DNA from: Chloroflexota bacterium
GTDB taxonomy: Bacteria; Chloroflexota; Anaerolineae; Anaerolineales; Anaerolineaceae
Length of the DNA stretch: 64,000 nucleotides
Direction of reading: 5' to 3'
NCBI GenBank assembly: GCA_016887485.1
Contig: CP069394.1
Coordinates: forward strand, 2,170,001 to 2,234,000
Shown here: in pieces, positions 36,319 to 44,414 of the stretch
Numbering within the stretch: the stretch's first letter is position 1
Layout: each line of letters starts with the position of its first letter
Made by a program: the position numbers and the translations under genes
Notes under the pieces: model-generated
What the model was told of the DNA's origin: nothing
Seen by the model: the letters and a program-made list of their open reading frames with translations, nothing else
Databases searched by the model: none

Positions 36319-36570
36319 TCTGCTAAGTATAGTACAAATGGTCTAAGAATTGAAGTTCAGATGCGCTTCGGAGGCCATTACGCAAACTTTAATTATACCT
36401 GCCGGAGATTGAGTCCGGCGAGTCCCATTTATGAGAAGAAGATGATTTTTTACCCCTAAATTTAGATACTAGCCTGAGGCTTGCTGTTTGTTATACTCAA
36501 TTGTGAGCTTAATAACCATTATTGTATTTCTACTTAGTAAGCTACCGTTATTGGTAGTCCCTTGAGAACT

Positions 36571-38229
36571 ATGACCTGTCTCCGAAGTAACTCAAAGTTA
36601 GTCACTCTCGGCAAGCTTTTTCTGCTTGCTGGTTTAATCGCGGCTGTTTATTTTTTGGTCCGGATTACTGGGGGAATCAAGTATGTCTTTTCCCATACGA
36701 TGTATCTCCCAATCTTATTGGCGGCATATTTCTTTGGGCCCTTTGGTGGAATATTGGCGGGGATGATTGGAGGCCTGGTCTTAGGACCGATAATGCCCAT
36801 CTCGGTCAGCACAGGTGAAATGCAGGACTTGATGAACTGGCTGTACCGGTTGGTGATGTTTACCGGTGTGGGCGGAATCTCCGGCTTTCTTTTTACAGTG
36901 GTCAATAAAAGGACGGATGAGGTTTCGTGGATGGCGACCCATTCACCCGAAACGGGACTGCCAAATTACAATCACTTCATCGATGCTCTAAATTGCGAAA
37001 AACAGGACGCTGAACCTGGGACGCAGATTGCTCTGGTGGCGATCCGGATCAATAATTATTCAGAGGTCACGGCGATTTTTAATGTGGAAGAGACGCGTGC
37101 CCTTTCCGTGAAGTTTTCCCAGATGATTCGTTGTTTGATGCCTGTTGAAACTAATATTTATCATTATTTTTCCCACACCTTTTTCTTTTATCTCAATTTG
37201 AACGAATTTTCTCTGGATGAGATAAGAGATTATATCGAGCAGAATTTCTACAAGATTGAGAAACCTATCCAGATCAACCGGATTCCCCTGTTCTTTAAGA
37301 TCAGTGTTGGCATCGCGGTTGACTCGGTTGAAAACCTGGCGCCCTCTTCACTTTTCCGCAAGGCAAATTGGGCCGCCAATTTGGCAGCGGATCAAAAACT
37401 GAATTGTGCGTTGTATGAACCGGAAACGGATCAATCTTCCCGGAAAACTCAGCGGTTGCTAGGTGAGATCAAAGCTGCTGCAAACAAGGATCATTTTGAA
37501 CTCTTTTACCAACCGATCATCAAACTCCAGTCTTCGGAAGTGGTTGGGGTGGAGGCGCTTATCCGCTGGAATCACCCTGATTTGGGCTATCTGCAGCCGA
37601 TGGATTTCCTGCCCTATTGTGAAAATACTTCATTGATTTTCTTGATTCACGACTGGGTGATGAAAACGGCGATCAAGAAGATCAGCAATTGGCCGGATTA
37701 TGAAGGCTTTGTATCCATCAATCTTTCCACACGGCTGCTGATCGACGGGCAGTGGATTGATACATTGGTGAAACTACTGGAAGCTTATAAGGTTGATGCC
37801 TCGCGCCTGGTCTTTGAAGTGACGGAATCATCATTGATTGAAGATCAGGTGGAATCTATTAAGACTGTCATGGCCTTGCGTGACCTGGGAACGAAGATCG
37901 CAATTGATGACTTCGGCACGGGGTATTCCTCATTTGAATATGTCTATATGCTGCCGGTTCAATACCTAAAAATTGACCGCTCATTTGTTAAAGAGGACAT
38001 TGAAGCCTCAAAAAGCCAAGCCATTATCAAAGCTATCATTCAATTAGCCGAAGCACTTGAGATCCAATCCGTTGCCGAAGGGGTGGAAACACAGGAGCAG
38101 TTGGATTGGTTGACAGAGCATGGTTGTGACTATGTTCAGGGCTTTCTCCTCAGCCGGCCACTCCCCAATGACCGGATCGGGTTGTGGATGGATACAGTTC
38201 AATCCGGCCTTGCCCCTAGATTCCCCTGA
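36571..38229 (+). CDS. Membrane c-di-GMP phosphodiesterase (EAL) with degenerate GGDEF
   Basis: A 552-residue signalling protein. Residues 15-110 form several membrane helices (LFLLAGLIAAVYFLV, MYLPILLAAYFFGPFGGILAGMIGGLVLG), a MASE-like sensor. Residues 125-290 have the GGDEF fold, but the signature is HTFFFY, so no cyclase activity is expected. The EAL domain at about 300-540 keeps the catalytic residues: VEALIRW, EVTESSLI, DDFGTGYSS, LKIDRSF, AEGVET and QGFLLSRP. It should degrade c-di-GMP, with the dead GGDEF as a possible GTP sensor. The frame opens at a TTG; I use the ATG three codons on. It is monocistronic. Confidence 0.9.
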   Translation: MTCLRSNSKLVTLGKLFLLAGLIAAVYFLVRITGGIKYVFSHTMYLPILLAAYFFGPFGGILAGMIGGLVLGPIMPISVSTGEMQDLMNWLYRLVMFTGVGGISGFLFTVVNKRTDEVSWMATHSPETGLPNYNHFIDALNCEKQDAEPGTQIALVAIRINNYSEVTAIFNVEETRALSVKFSQMIRCLMPVETNIYHYFSHTFFFYLNLNEFSLDEIRDYIEQNFYKIEKPIQINRIPLFFKISVGIAVDSVENLAPSSLFRKANWAANLAADQKLNCALYEPETDQSSRKTQRLLGEIKAAANKDHFELFYQPIIKLQSSEVVGVEALIRWNHPDLGYLQPMDFLPYCENTSLIFLIHDWVMKTAIKKISNWPDYEGFVSINLSTRLLIDGQWIDTLVKLLEAYKVDASRLVFEVTESSLIEDQVESIKTVMALRDLGTKIAIDDFGTGYSSFEYVYMLPVQYLKIDRSFVKEDIEASKSQAIIKAIIQLAEALEIQSVAEGVETQEQLDWLTEHGCDYVQGFLLSRPLPNDRIGLWMDTVQSGLAPRFP

Positions 38230-38306
38230 TAAATCAAATTCTGTACCAAATCCGACTTTAATCGGTTATATTATTAGCTGACACTCTGAATCAGGAGGAT
38301 TTCCCT

Positions 38307-39617
38307 ATGGAGCAAAAAGAGAAGAAACGCGCAATATTTGGCTGGGTGATGTATGACTGGGCGAATTCCGCCTTTGTCACCACAATTACGGCCGCAGTGT
38401 TGCCGGTGTACTATGCAAGCGTTGCGGCAGCGGATTTAGCGCCGAACATCCGCACAGCTTATTGGAGCTACACGACCACCATTGCATTGCTGATTGTGGC
38501 GCTGATGGGGCCTGTGATGGGTGCTATGGCGGATTTCAGCGGTTCAAAGAAGAAATTCTTGACGATCTTTGCGCTACTTGGGATTGCCGGTGCGGCGCTT
38601 CTTTTCTTCATCAAAGAAGGCGACTGGCTGCTGGCTTCGGTGTTCTATATCATCGGTAATGTTGGTTTTGCGGGGGCGAATGTCTTTTATGACTCTTTGT
38701 TGCCCCATGTGGCCGATGAGGAAGAACGTGACGAGGTTTCTTCCCGGGGTTATGCTTTTGGTTACTTTGGCGGCGGAATCCTGCTGGCGATCAACCTGGC
38801 CATGATTATGACGGCCAAAGACGGTGCTGCATCAGCGCTGATGAGCCGGATCAGTTTCCTGATGGTAGCCGGCTGGTGGCTCATCTTCACCATTCCGCTC
38901 TGGCGCTGGGTGAAGGAACCAGCCCGGCGAATCTTAAAAGGCGAAGAACATTTTAACCCGGTGCAGGCCAGCTTTAGCCGCCTTGCTCACACCTTCGGTG
39001 AGATTCGCAAGTTTAAGGAATTGTTCAAGTTCATTATTGCCTTCTGGCTGTATAACAACGGCATTGGCACGATCATCGTGATGGCGACGATTTACGGGAC
39101 GGAATTGAATTTCGGCGCTACGACCACCATCGGCACCCTCCTGATGGTGCAGTTTGTGGCCATCCCCTTCTCGTTGCTGTTTGGCTGGCTGGGGAAGAAA
39201 TTTGGAACGAAACGCTCAATCCTCCTGAGCCTGCTGATCTATACCATCATTGCCATTGGTGGCTACTTCATGACCAAAGAAATCCACTTCTGGATTCTGG
39301 GCTTTGGTGTGGCGACCGTTCAGGGTGGCAGCCAGGCGCTTTCCCGCTCCCTCTTCAGCCGGATGGTGCCCAAGAGCAAATCGGCCGAATTCTATTCCTT
39401 CTTCAGCGTAAGTGAAAAGGTTGCCGGGACAGTTGGCCCCCTGTTGTTCGGTGTGGTCAGCACCCTGATGGGTGGCAGCCGACTTTCCATCGTTTCTCTG
39501 ATCATCTTCTTCATCACCGGCGGCTTCTTGCTTTCCCGGGTGAACGAGCAGAAAGGTATGGAAGTGGCGAAGGCTGAAGAGGCCCGCTTGGTTAGTGCAT
39601 CGGCGCTGGATGAATAA
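38307..39617 (+). CDS. MFS transporter of the UMF1 (Atg22-like) group
   Basis: A 436-residue, about twelve-helix carrier. The N end FGWVMYDWANSAFVTTITAAVLPVYY is diagnostic of the UMF1/Atg22 branch of the MFS. The loop GAMADFSGSKKKFL after helix 2 and FGWLGKKFGTKRSI in the second half are also typical. Atg22 exports amino acids from the yeast vacuole; bacterial members have no proven substrate. CAGGAGG lies 9 bases upstream of the ATG. The AT-rich three-gene island begins directly after this gene. Confidence 0.88.
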   Translation: MEQKEKKRAIFGWVMYDWANSAFVTTITAAVLPVYYASVAAADLAPNIRTAYWSYTTTIALLIVALMGPVMGAMADFSGSKKKFLTIFALLGIAGAALLFFIKEGDWLLASVFYIIGNVGFAGANVFYDSLLPHVADEEERDEVSSRGYAFGYFGGGILLAINLAMIMTAKDGAASALMSRISFLMVAGWWLIFTIPLWRWVKEPARRILKGEEHFNPVQASFSRLAHTFGEIRKFKELFKFIIAFWLYNNGIGTIIVMATIYGTELNFGATTTIGTLLMVQFVAIPFSLLFGWLGKKFGTKRSILLSLLIYTIIAIGGYFMTKEIHFWILGFGVATVQGGSQALSRSLFSRMVPKSKSAEFYSFFSVSEKVAGTVGPLLFGVVSTLMGGSRLSIVSLIIFFITGGFLLSRVNEQKGMEVAKAEEARLVSASALDE

Positions 39618-39646
39618 AGGGATTTCTTTTCTTGAAAAACTACGTG

Positions 39647-40561
39647 CTATTTGTCCAGAGATTCCTTTATATTGTTTCTTACCTTTTGAAATTCAAGTTT
39701 ATATTGGAGTAAATCTCGTCGGATTTTTTTTCCGATAGAATCATTGTAAACAAATTGTTTTTTTTGAAATTCAAAAATTACATCATTGCTTGTAGCTGAT
39801 TTTTTAGGTATTCCATGAGCAAGGAAATTTCTAGGTTTAAGAACATCTTTAGGGTAATCACCATTAAGATTGTAACTCATTATTTCGTTGTGCTTTTTAA
39901 TTAGACGTCGGAAATTCTTCCATCGTTTATTGCTATCGCATAGTGGAACTAAATTTCCGAGGGATTTATTTTCTTTGAAATTTGCTAATGATTTTATTTG
40001 GTCGATTAAATGATCCCTTTTATCGTCAAAAAAATCATTATAAAATTCTTCCAATTCATCTGAAGATGATATATTGATTGCTAATTCAGTAATTTCATCG
40101 AAGGTCTGATCAATTTCACCTACTTCGGCCATAACAATTCCACGCATATTTTCAATATCAAGAATTTTATTTAATGATTGGTAACCAACTTCTTTTAATT
40201 TAGACAATATACTTTGTCTGTCGGAGACATAAACACCTTGTAGTCGCTCTTCATATATTGATTTCCACAAAGAATCAATTTCAGATGCTGAATAGAAAAT
40301 TACTTCGGTATACACATTGCTATTTCTAAGCTCTGAAATGAATTTTTCTCCCTCCTGAGAGTGTTCTATATGCTTATCAATTACAAGCAGGTCAAATTCG
40401 CGAAAGGGGGAAAGTGATCCGAATTTTTTCGGATCGGATAAATATAAAATATTTGGCTGAAATCCCCATTCTTTAATTATTTTATCAATCTCATCTTTAT
40501 CGAGAGAATCAATATAATCTTCATTGTCATCAAACCAAATAATTGAGTAAGTTAGTCTCAT
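39647..40561 (-). CDS. Receiver-like protein with C-terminal HEPN-type domain (candidate effector)
   Basis: A 304-residue protein in two parts. Residues 1-120 look like a divergent response-regulator receiver: the acidic pair D11/D12 in IIWFDDNEDY, the candidate phospho-acceptor D62 in LLVIDKH and S91 in VIFYSASE. The conserved Lys near 110 is replaced (GVYVSDR). Residues 150-304 are helical and Lys-rich, with PRNFLAHGIP at 243-252. R244 to H249 is an RX4H motif, the hallmark of HEPN RNases. There is no DNA-binding output domain. Its ATG overlaps the kinase stop by 4 bases. I infer that the kinase controls an RNase-type toxic output. Family identity rests on motif reading only. Confidence 0.65.
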   Translation of the reverse strand: MRLTYSIIWFDDNEDYIDSLDKDEIDKIIKEWGFQPNILYLSDPKKFGSLSPFREFDLLVIDKHIEHSQEGEKFISELRNSNVYTEVIFYSASEIDSLWKSIYEERLQGVYVSDRQSILSKLKEVGYQSLNKILDIENMRGIVMAEVGEIDQTFDEITELAINISSSDELEEFYNDFFDDKRDHLIDQIKSLANFKENKSLGNLVPLCDSNKRWKNFRRLIKKHNEIMSYNLNGDYPKDVLKPRNFLAHGIPKKSATSNDVIFEFQKKQFVYNDSIGKKIRRDLLQYKLEFQKVRNNIKESLDK

Positions 40562-42918
40562 CTAGTTAATTCCACTCTAATTTCCAGCCCTTTTGGTTGG
40601 TTTGGTATAGCGGTTATACTTCCATCTAATTTATTTACTATATTCTTAGCATGATATAAACCTAATCCCGAACCGGTGGTCGTTGTTATCCCTGGCTCAA
40701 AGATCGATTCAATGTTCGGTAGTTTTTGGGAAAGTCCTTTGCCATCATCAATAAAAGAAATTCTAATAGTGTTTGATGAGACCATAAACATTTGAATAAT
40801 TAAATTCTTTGCAGATGACTTCTTAGAGTTACTAATGAAATTATCAATTAGCATTGATAGTTCAACCCTGCTTATCTCCATTTCAAAGAGTTCATTAATT
40901 TCGTTATTTATAGTTATGTTAATATCATGGGCTATATGGTTTTTCGAAACATTGTAGATATATTGTTCAATGTATGCAGGTATGTCTGTTGGTTCTTTTG
41001 CGAGACCGGAACTAAAATTTGCTTTTGTTGCAAACTGAGAAATTGTAGATATTCTATTAGTTATGAATATTGCTTTTTGGAGTAAATCAATTACATTTTT
41101 CTTATCAGATTTTTCACGAAGCGCTTTGATTGATCTAGATAAGTAATTATTGACAATATTTGTATCAAGATCTATTTGGTGATGAAATTCTAATAATTGC
41201 TCTACATCAATAGAAGTAACATGTCGGAGGAATATTGTCTGGGCTTTGTAAATTTCCTGTTTTTCTTCAAGTTCAATGATTTTATTTTGTTGTTCAGACA
41301 CCTCAACTCGTAAATCTGCTGCTTCTGAGCGGGCTTTTTGAGCGTCGCTCTCTTTTTGTTCAATAATTTTATTTATTCTGGATAGATTTCGTAAAAGCCT
41401 TTGATCAATATTTACGGGGTTTATATTATTGATTTCTGCTAGCAGTTTCTTTACTTCTTCTTGTTTGGTTTCATATACTCCTTCTAATAACGCAGGATTA
41501 AACCAGAATTCAATTATTTTATCTGGAGATGATCCAATTAACGTCATCAAAGAAGATATTGTTCTTTGCTTTTTAATATCCCAAGATTCTTTATATTCTT
41601 CTTTATTTCCCTTCCAATCAATGCCATCTTCGCTTATAAGTTCTTGCCTAATGTGAGATGGAACGCTATCCCATTGTAAATCTTCAACAACGAATTTTTC
41701 GAGTTTTCGTAAAATATCAATGAAAAATTTCTCACGCAATTGTCGAAACTCAGGAGTTTGTTTTAACCCTTCCCTACTGGAGACTGGTTTATATTGGTCC
41801 TCATTTCCGAAAATTTCAATTCGACCGATAATATCTCGGCTACCCAAAAAACGGCGAGTACCTTGGGATTTTCTAACATCAATTTCTAACCAATCATCAC
41901 CACGATCACCATATGGAGAAATTCGGAATCCATTTAAAAATAGAAAAACTGATCCAAAATTTATTGTTCGGACACCGGTTTGTCTTTTGAAATATGCCTT
42001 TTTATATGGGTTTAGGAAATAAATAATTACATAAGTATCAGGAATTAATGGATATGAGTCGTTTTTCTCAGTTAATTCAAAAACTTTCTCACCTTCGTGC
42101 CACAATTTTGTTGTGACTCTATCTCCGGTTGTAGATATCATAGATTCAATATAGGTTGTGTTAAATTTTAATTTCTCAAAAATTTGATTTCTAATTTTCC
42201 CGGTGATTCTCTCGTTATATTCCTTCCCCTTCTCGGTATTTTCTATTTCAGGAATTGATAAATAAATATTTATTTTTTCTTTTTGAAATAATTGATTTGG
42301 ATTAATGAATTTCTCGAGAGCGGTTTTTAATTTACTTAAGGTCTCGCTATCCCAGCTATTTCGTAATCTTGATATGATTAATATTGTTCCGCTTTTAGGG
42401 AAGGTATTAATTTTCAAAAAATCAAAATCAAGTTCATCCTTAATCACTTCAACATCAATTGGGATTTCCTGAATGGTGAGGTCTTTATTATCATCTATTT
42501 CAAAATCTTCCCAATTTATATGAAGATGCAGTAATTCCCCATTTTCCTTTCGGGTTATAAGATCAAGATCCTTCCCAAGCCTATCACAAGAGAAGCGTCC
42601 TATACCTTTATTTCCAGCATAGAAACGTTGATTCTCCGGTCTTGTATTTTTTTTATCGGAATAGGCAATATTCAACCACTTATCACGAATATCATTTAAG
42701 TCCATCCCAATTCCATTATCAGAAATGATTAATTGGCTTTTGGTAGTGGATCCTTCGTCGGGAAAATTTGTAAATTTTATTATTATCTCACTTGAATCAG
42801 CATCAATACTATTTTTAACCAGTTCAATTACCGCAATCTTGTCGTCGTTGATTAAATCTTTTCCCACAAGATTCTTAAGAAGTGTATTTGTTCTGAAATG
42901 ATAGGTATCATTTTTCAT
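40558..42918 (-). CDS. Dual GHKL ATPase: MORC/Hsp90-like N domain fused to histidine-kinase-like C domain
   Basis: A 786-residue protein with two ATP-binding GHKL folds. The first has IELVKNSIDA (about 31-40), ISDNGIGMD (about 67-75) and NKGIGRFS (about 103-110), followed by a transducer-like domain with LNGFRISPYGDRGDDW near 330. This matches MORC/paraMORC and Hsp90 types. A coiled coil covers about 490-565. A DHp-like segment (FLRHVTS and FHHQI) precedes the second GHKL fold: LIDNFISNSKK near 690, IDDGKGL near 723 and GSGLGLYHAKNIV near 749. The second fold is that of sensor histidine kinases. I start at the ATG at 42918; a TTG at 42924 is open. It overlaps the methyltransferase gene and the receiver-like gene. 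Confidence 0.8.
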   Translation of the reverse strand: MKNDTYHFRTNTLLKNLVGKDLINDDKIAVIELVKNSIDADSSEIIIKFTNFPDEGSTTKSQLIISDNGIGMDLNDIRDKWLNIAYSDKKNTRPENQRFYAGNKGIGRFSCDRLGKDLDLITRKENGELLHLHINWEDFEIDDNKDLTIQEIPIDVEVIKDELDFDFLKINTFPKSGTILIISRLRNSWDSETLSKLKTALEKFINPNQLFQKEKINIYLSIPEIENTEKGKEYNERITGKIRNQIFEKLKFNTTYIESMISTTGDRVTTKLWHEGEKVFELTEKNDSYPLIPDTYVIIYFLNPYKKAYFKRQTGVRTINFGSVFLFLNGFRISPYGDRGDDWLEIDVRKSQGTRRFLGSRDIIGRIEIFGNEDQYKPVSSREGLKQTPEFRQLREKFFIDILRKLEKFVVEDLQWDSVPSHIRQELISEDGIDWKGNKEEYKESWDIKKQRTISSLMTLIGSSPDKIIEFWFNPALLEGVYETKQEEVKKLLAEINNINPVNIDQRLLRNLSRINKIIEQKESDAQKARSEAADLRVEVSEQQNKIIELEEKQEIYKAQTIFLRHVTSIDVEQLLEFHHQIDLDTNIVNNYLSRSIKALREKSDKKNVIDLLQKAIFITNRISTISQFATKANFSSGLAKEPTDIPAYIEQYIYNVSKNHIAHDINITINNEINELFEMEISRVELSMLIDNFISNSKKSSAKNLIIQMFMVSSNTIRISFIDDGKGLSQKLPNIESIFEPGITTTTGSGLGLYHAKNIVNKLDGSITAIPNQPKGLEIRVELTR

Positions 42919-44119
42919 TATCAAGCACTTTCATTATGGCCATTCCCAACTGTTCAGCGAATAAGGGAGGAACAGCATTGCCAATCTGAGAATATCTTGG
43001 AACGATTTGAGTTCTTTTCTCTCCGCCAGATGTATACGGTCCTTTAAATTCAAACCAATCTGGGAATGTCTGTAAACGAGCACACTCTCTTGGTGTCATC
43101 ACTCTAGGCTCGGAATAATGAACAAAATCATCTGGAATAGTTGTGATGGTTGGCGATGGCTGACCGCGGTCAAGAATCGTAACACTTCTTTTCTTGATCC
43201 CAAACTTTTCGCGTACTTTTCCTAAAATTGTTGTTCCACGAGGAGCCTCCGCTAAGAGTTTATTGAACAACTCTACCGTGTCTTCTCGATGGTTTACATA
43301 ACGATGGCTATCAGGCGTGTAATTGCCTTTACTCGGTATTTGGAGAAATTTTTGTAGATCACTTTCGGCTGATGATGTGATTCCCGCCTTAAATTTTCTT
43401 GAGTCGGCGCAGTTTGTGGTTCCGTGTCTTTTTTCTAAGTCTGAGATAGCGTCAGAAACGCTATTGGTTATTGGTAAATGTTTACTTTGTAGAAATTGTT
43501 CCCGACCTTGATCTAAATTCTCAAAAATGGCTTTTGAAAAGTCTTCGCGACTAGCAATGACAATAAACCTTTTCCTTTTTTGAGGTATTCCATAATCTGA
43601 AAAGTCGATAGTCTTTCCTGTTGCATCAGAATAACCTATTTTTATTAATTCATCTATTACTAACTCAGAAAAGTTTATTTCCTCTTTTGATATTCTATCT
43701 TTCATAGAATACGTGAAGCCAGAAACATTCTCAAATACTAAAACTCGCGGTTTTATGGCTTTAACGAAATTCAAATACGAGTGGATAAGTTTATTCCTTG
43801 GGTCTAGAATATTTCGCTTGCCAGCAGTCGAAAATCCTTGACATGGTGGTCCACCCACAAGTAGATCAACTTTACCTTCTAATGATTCAATTTCCTCTCG
43901 TTTTTGTTGTAATAAATCCTTGATATCCCAACTTTGAATGGTTAACCAATTTGGCCAATTAAAATGAGGGTTTTCATCAATTAGATTATGTCTTAATGTA
44001 GCAAAGGCGTCTGGTGATTTCTCAACCGCAAAAACACCTTTCCAACCCGAATTGAATAATCCTAGACTAAGGCCCCCACAACCCGAAAATATGTCAATAT
44101 AGGAGTATTCAGCTTTCAT
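42908..44119 (-). CDS. DNA (cytosine-5-)-methyltransferase
   Basis: A 403-residue C5 methyltransferase that would mark a defined DNA sequence. All core motifs are visible: I DIFSGCGGLSLG near residue 9, IV GGPPCQGFS with the catalytic Cys near 93, VI FENVSGF, VIII QKRKRFIVIA, IX RECARLQTFPDWF and X QIGNAVPP. The target recognition region lies at about 205-320. The start is uncertain: the frame opens at TTG 44161; I use ATG 44119, with GAGGA 12 bases upstream. No restriction endonuclease or Vsr gene is nearby. It is the first gene of the island operon, overlapping the dual-GHKL gene by 11 bases. The target sequence cannot be read. Confidence 0.93.
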   Translation of the reverse strand: MKAEYSYIDIFSGCGGLSLGLFNSGWKGVFAVEKSPDAFATLRHNLIDENPHFNWPNWLTIQSWDIKDLLQQKREEIESLEGKVDLLVGGPPCQGFSTAGKRNILDPRNKLIHSYLNFVKAIKPRVLVFENVSGFTYSMKDRISKEEINFSELVIDELIKIGYSDATGKTIDFSDYGIPQKRKRFIVIASREDFSKAIFENLDQGREQFLQSKHLPITNSVSDAISDLEKRHGTTNCADSRKFKAGITSSAESDLQKFLQIPSKGNYTPDSHRYVNHREDTVELFNKLLAEAPRGTTILGKVREKFGIKKRSVTILDRGQPSPTITTIPDDFVHYSEPRVMTPRECARLQTFPDWFEFKGPYTSGGEKRTQIVPRYSQIGNAVPPLFAEQLGMAIMKVLDNEK

Positions 44120-44352
44120 TTGTTTAATCTTATCCTCGTATAAAGGAGTATTTACTTCCAAGTTAGTTAATCAATAATAACGTACTTGATAATCTTTTAA
44201 TAGAATAGTGAAAAGCGATTATTCGTCCCCAAATGTGACCGACGCATTTTGAGTTGATGCCCTTGAAAATAATAATATTGATTGTATCAGAGAATTAAGA
44301 TAGGATATGCTTTTTTCTACACTATTATGGATGAGGATAAAAATAGCAAAAG

Positions 44353-44386
44353 GGTTGTTCCGTTACCAGAGCAGCCTCTTTGTTTT
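44353..44386 (+). terminator. Possible terminator between island and CotH operon
   Basis: GGTTGTTC (44353-44360) pairs with GAGCAGCC (44369-44376) using two G-U pairs, followed by TCTTTGTTTT. Read on the plus strand this is a good terminator, but no plus-strand gene precedes it. On the minus strand, where it would end the CotH operon, the stem has two mismatches. Its role is therefore unclear. Confidence 0.4.
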
Positions 44387-44414
44387 ATAAATTACCTTGG
44401 TTGGGGAAAGTAAT

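Larger units (their letters stand above)
39618..44414. other. AT-rich genomic island with a methyltransferase / dual-GHKL / REC-HEPN operon
   Basis: The sequence between the UMF1 gene and the CotH gene is visibly much richer in A and T than both flanks, and its codon use follows (many AAT, ATA, TTA and AAA codons). It holds three overlapping minus-strand genes and about 250 bases of AT-rich upstream DNA. No integrase, transposase, tRNA or flanking repeat was found. Confidence 0.75.

Noticed and set aside
39647-42918. Detocs system
   Set aside because: Detocs has a TPR-bearing kinase and a receiver fused to a nucleoside phosphorylase-type or other effector. Here the kinase has a MORC-like N domain and a methyltransferase is linked, so it is at most a distant analogue.
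39647-44119. Ordinary type II restriction-modification system
   Set aside because: No gene with an endonuclease motif is present; the two partner genes are ATPase/kinase-like and receiver-like.
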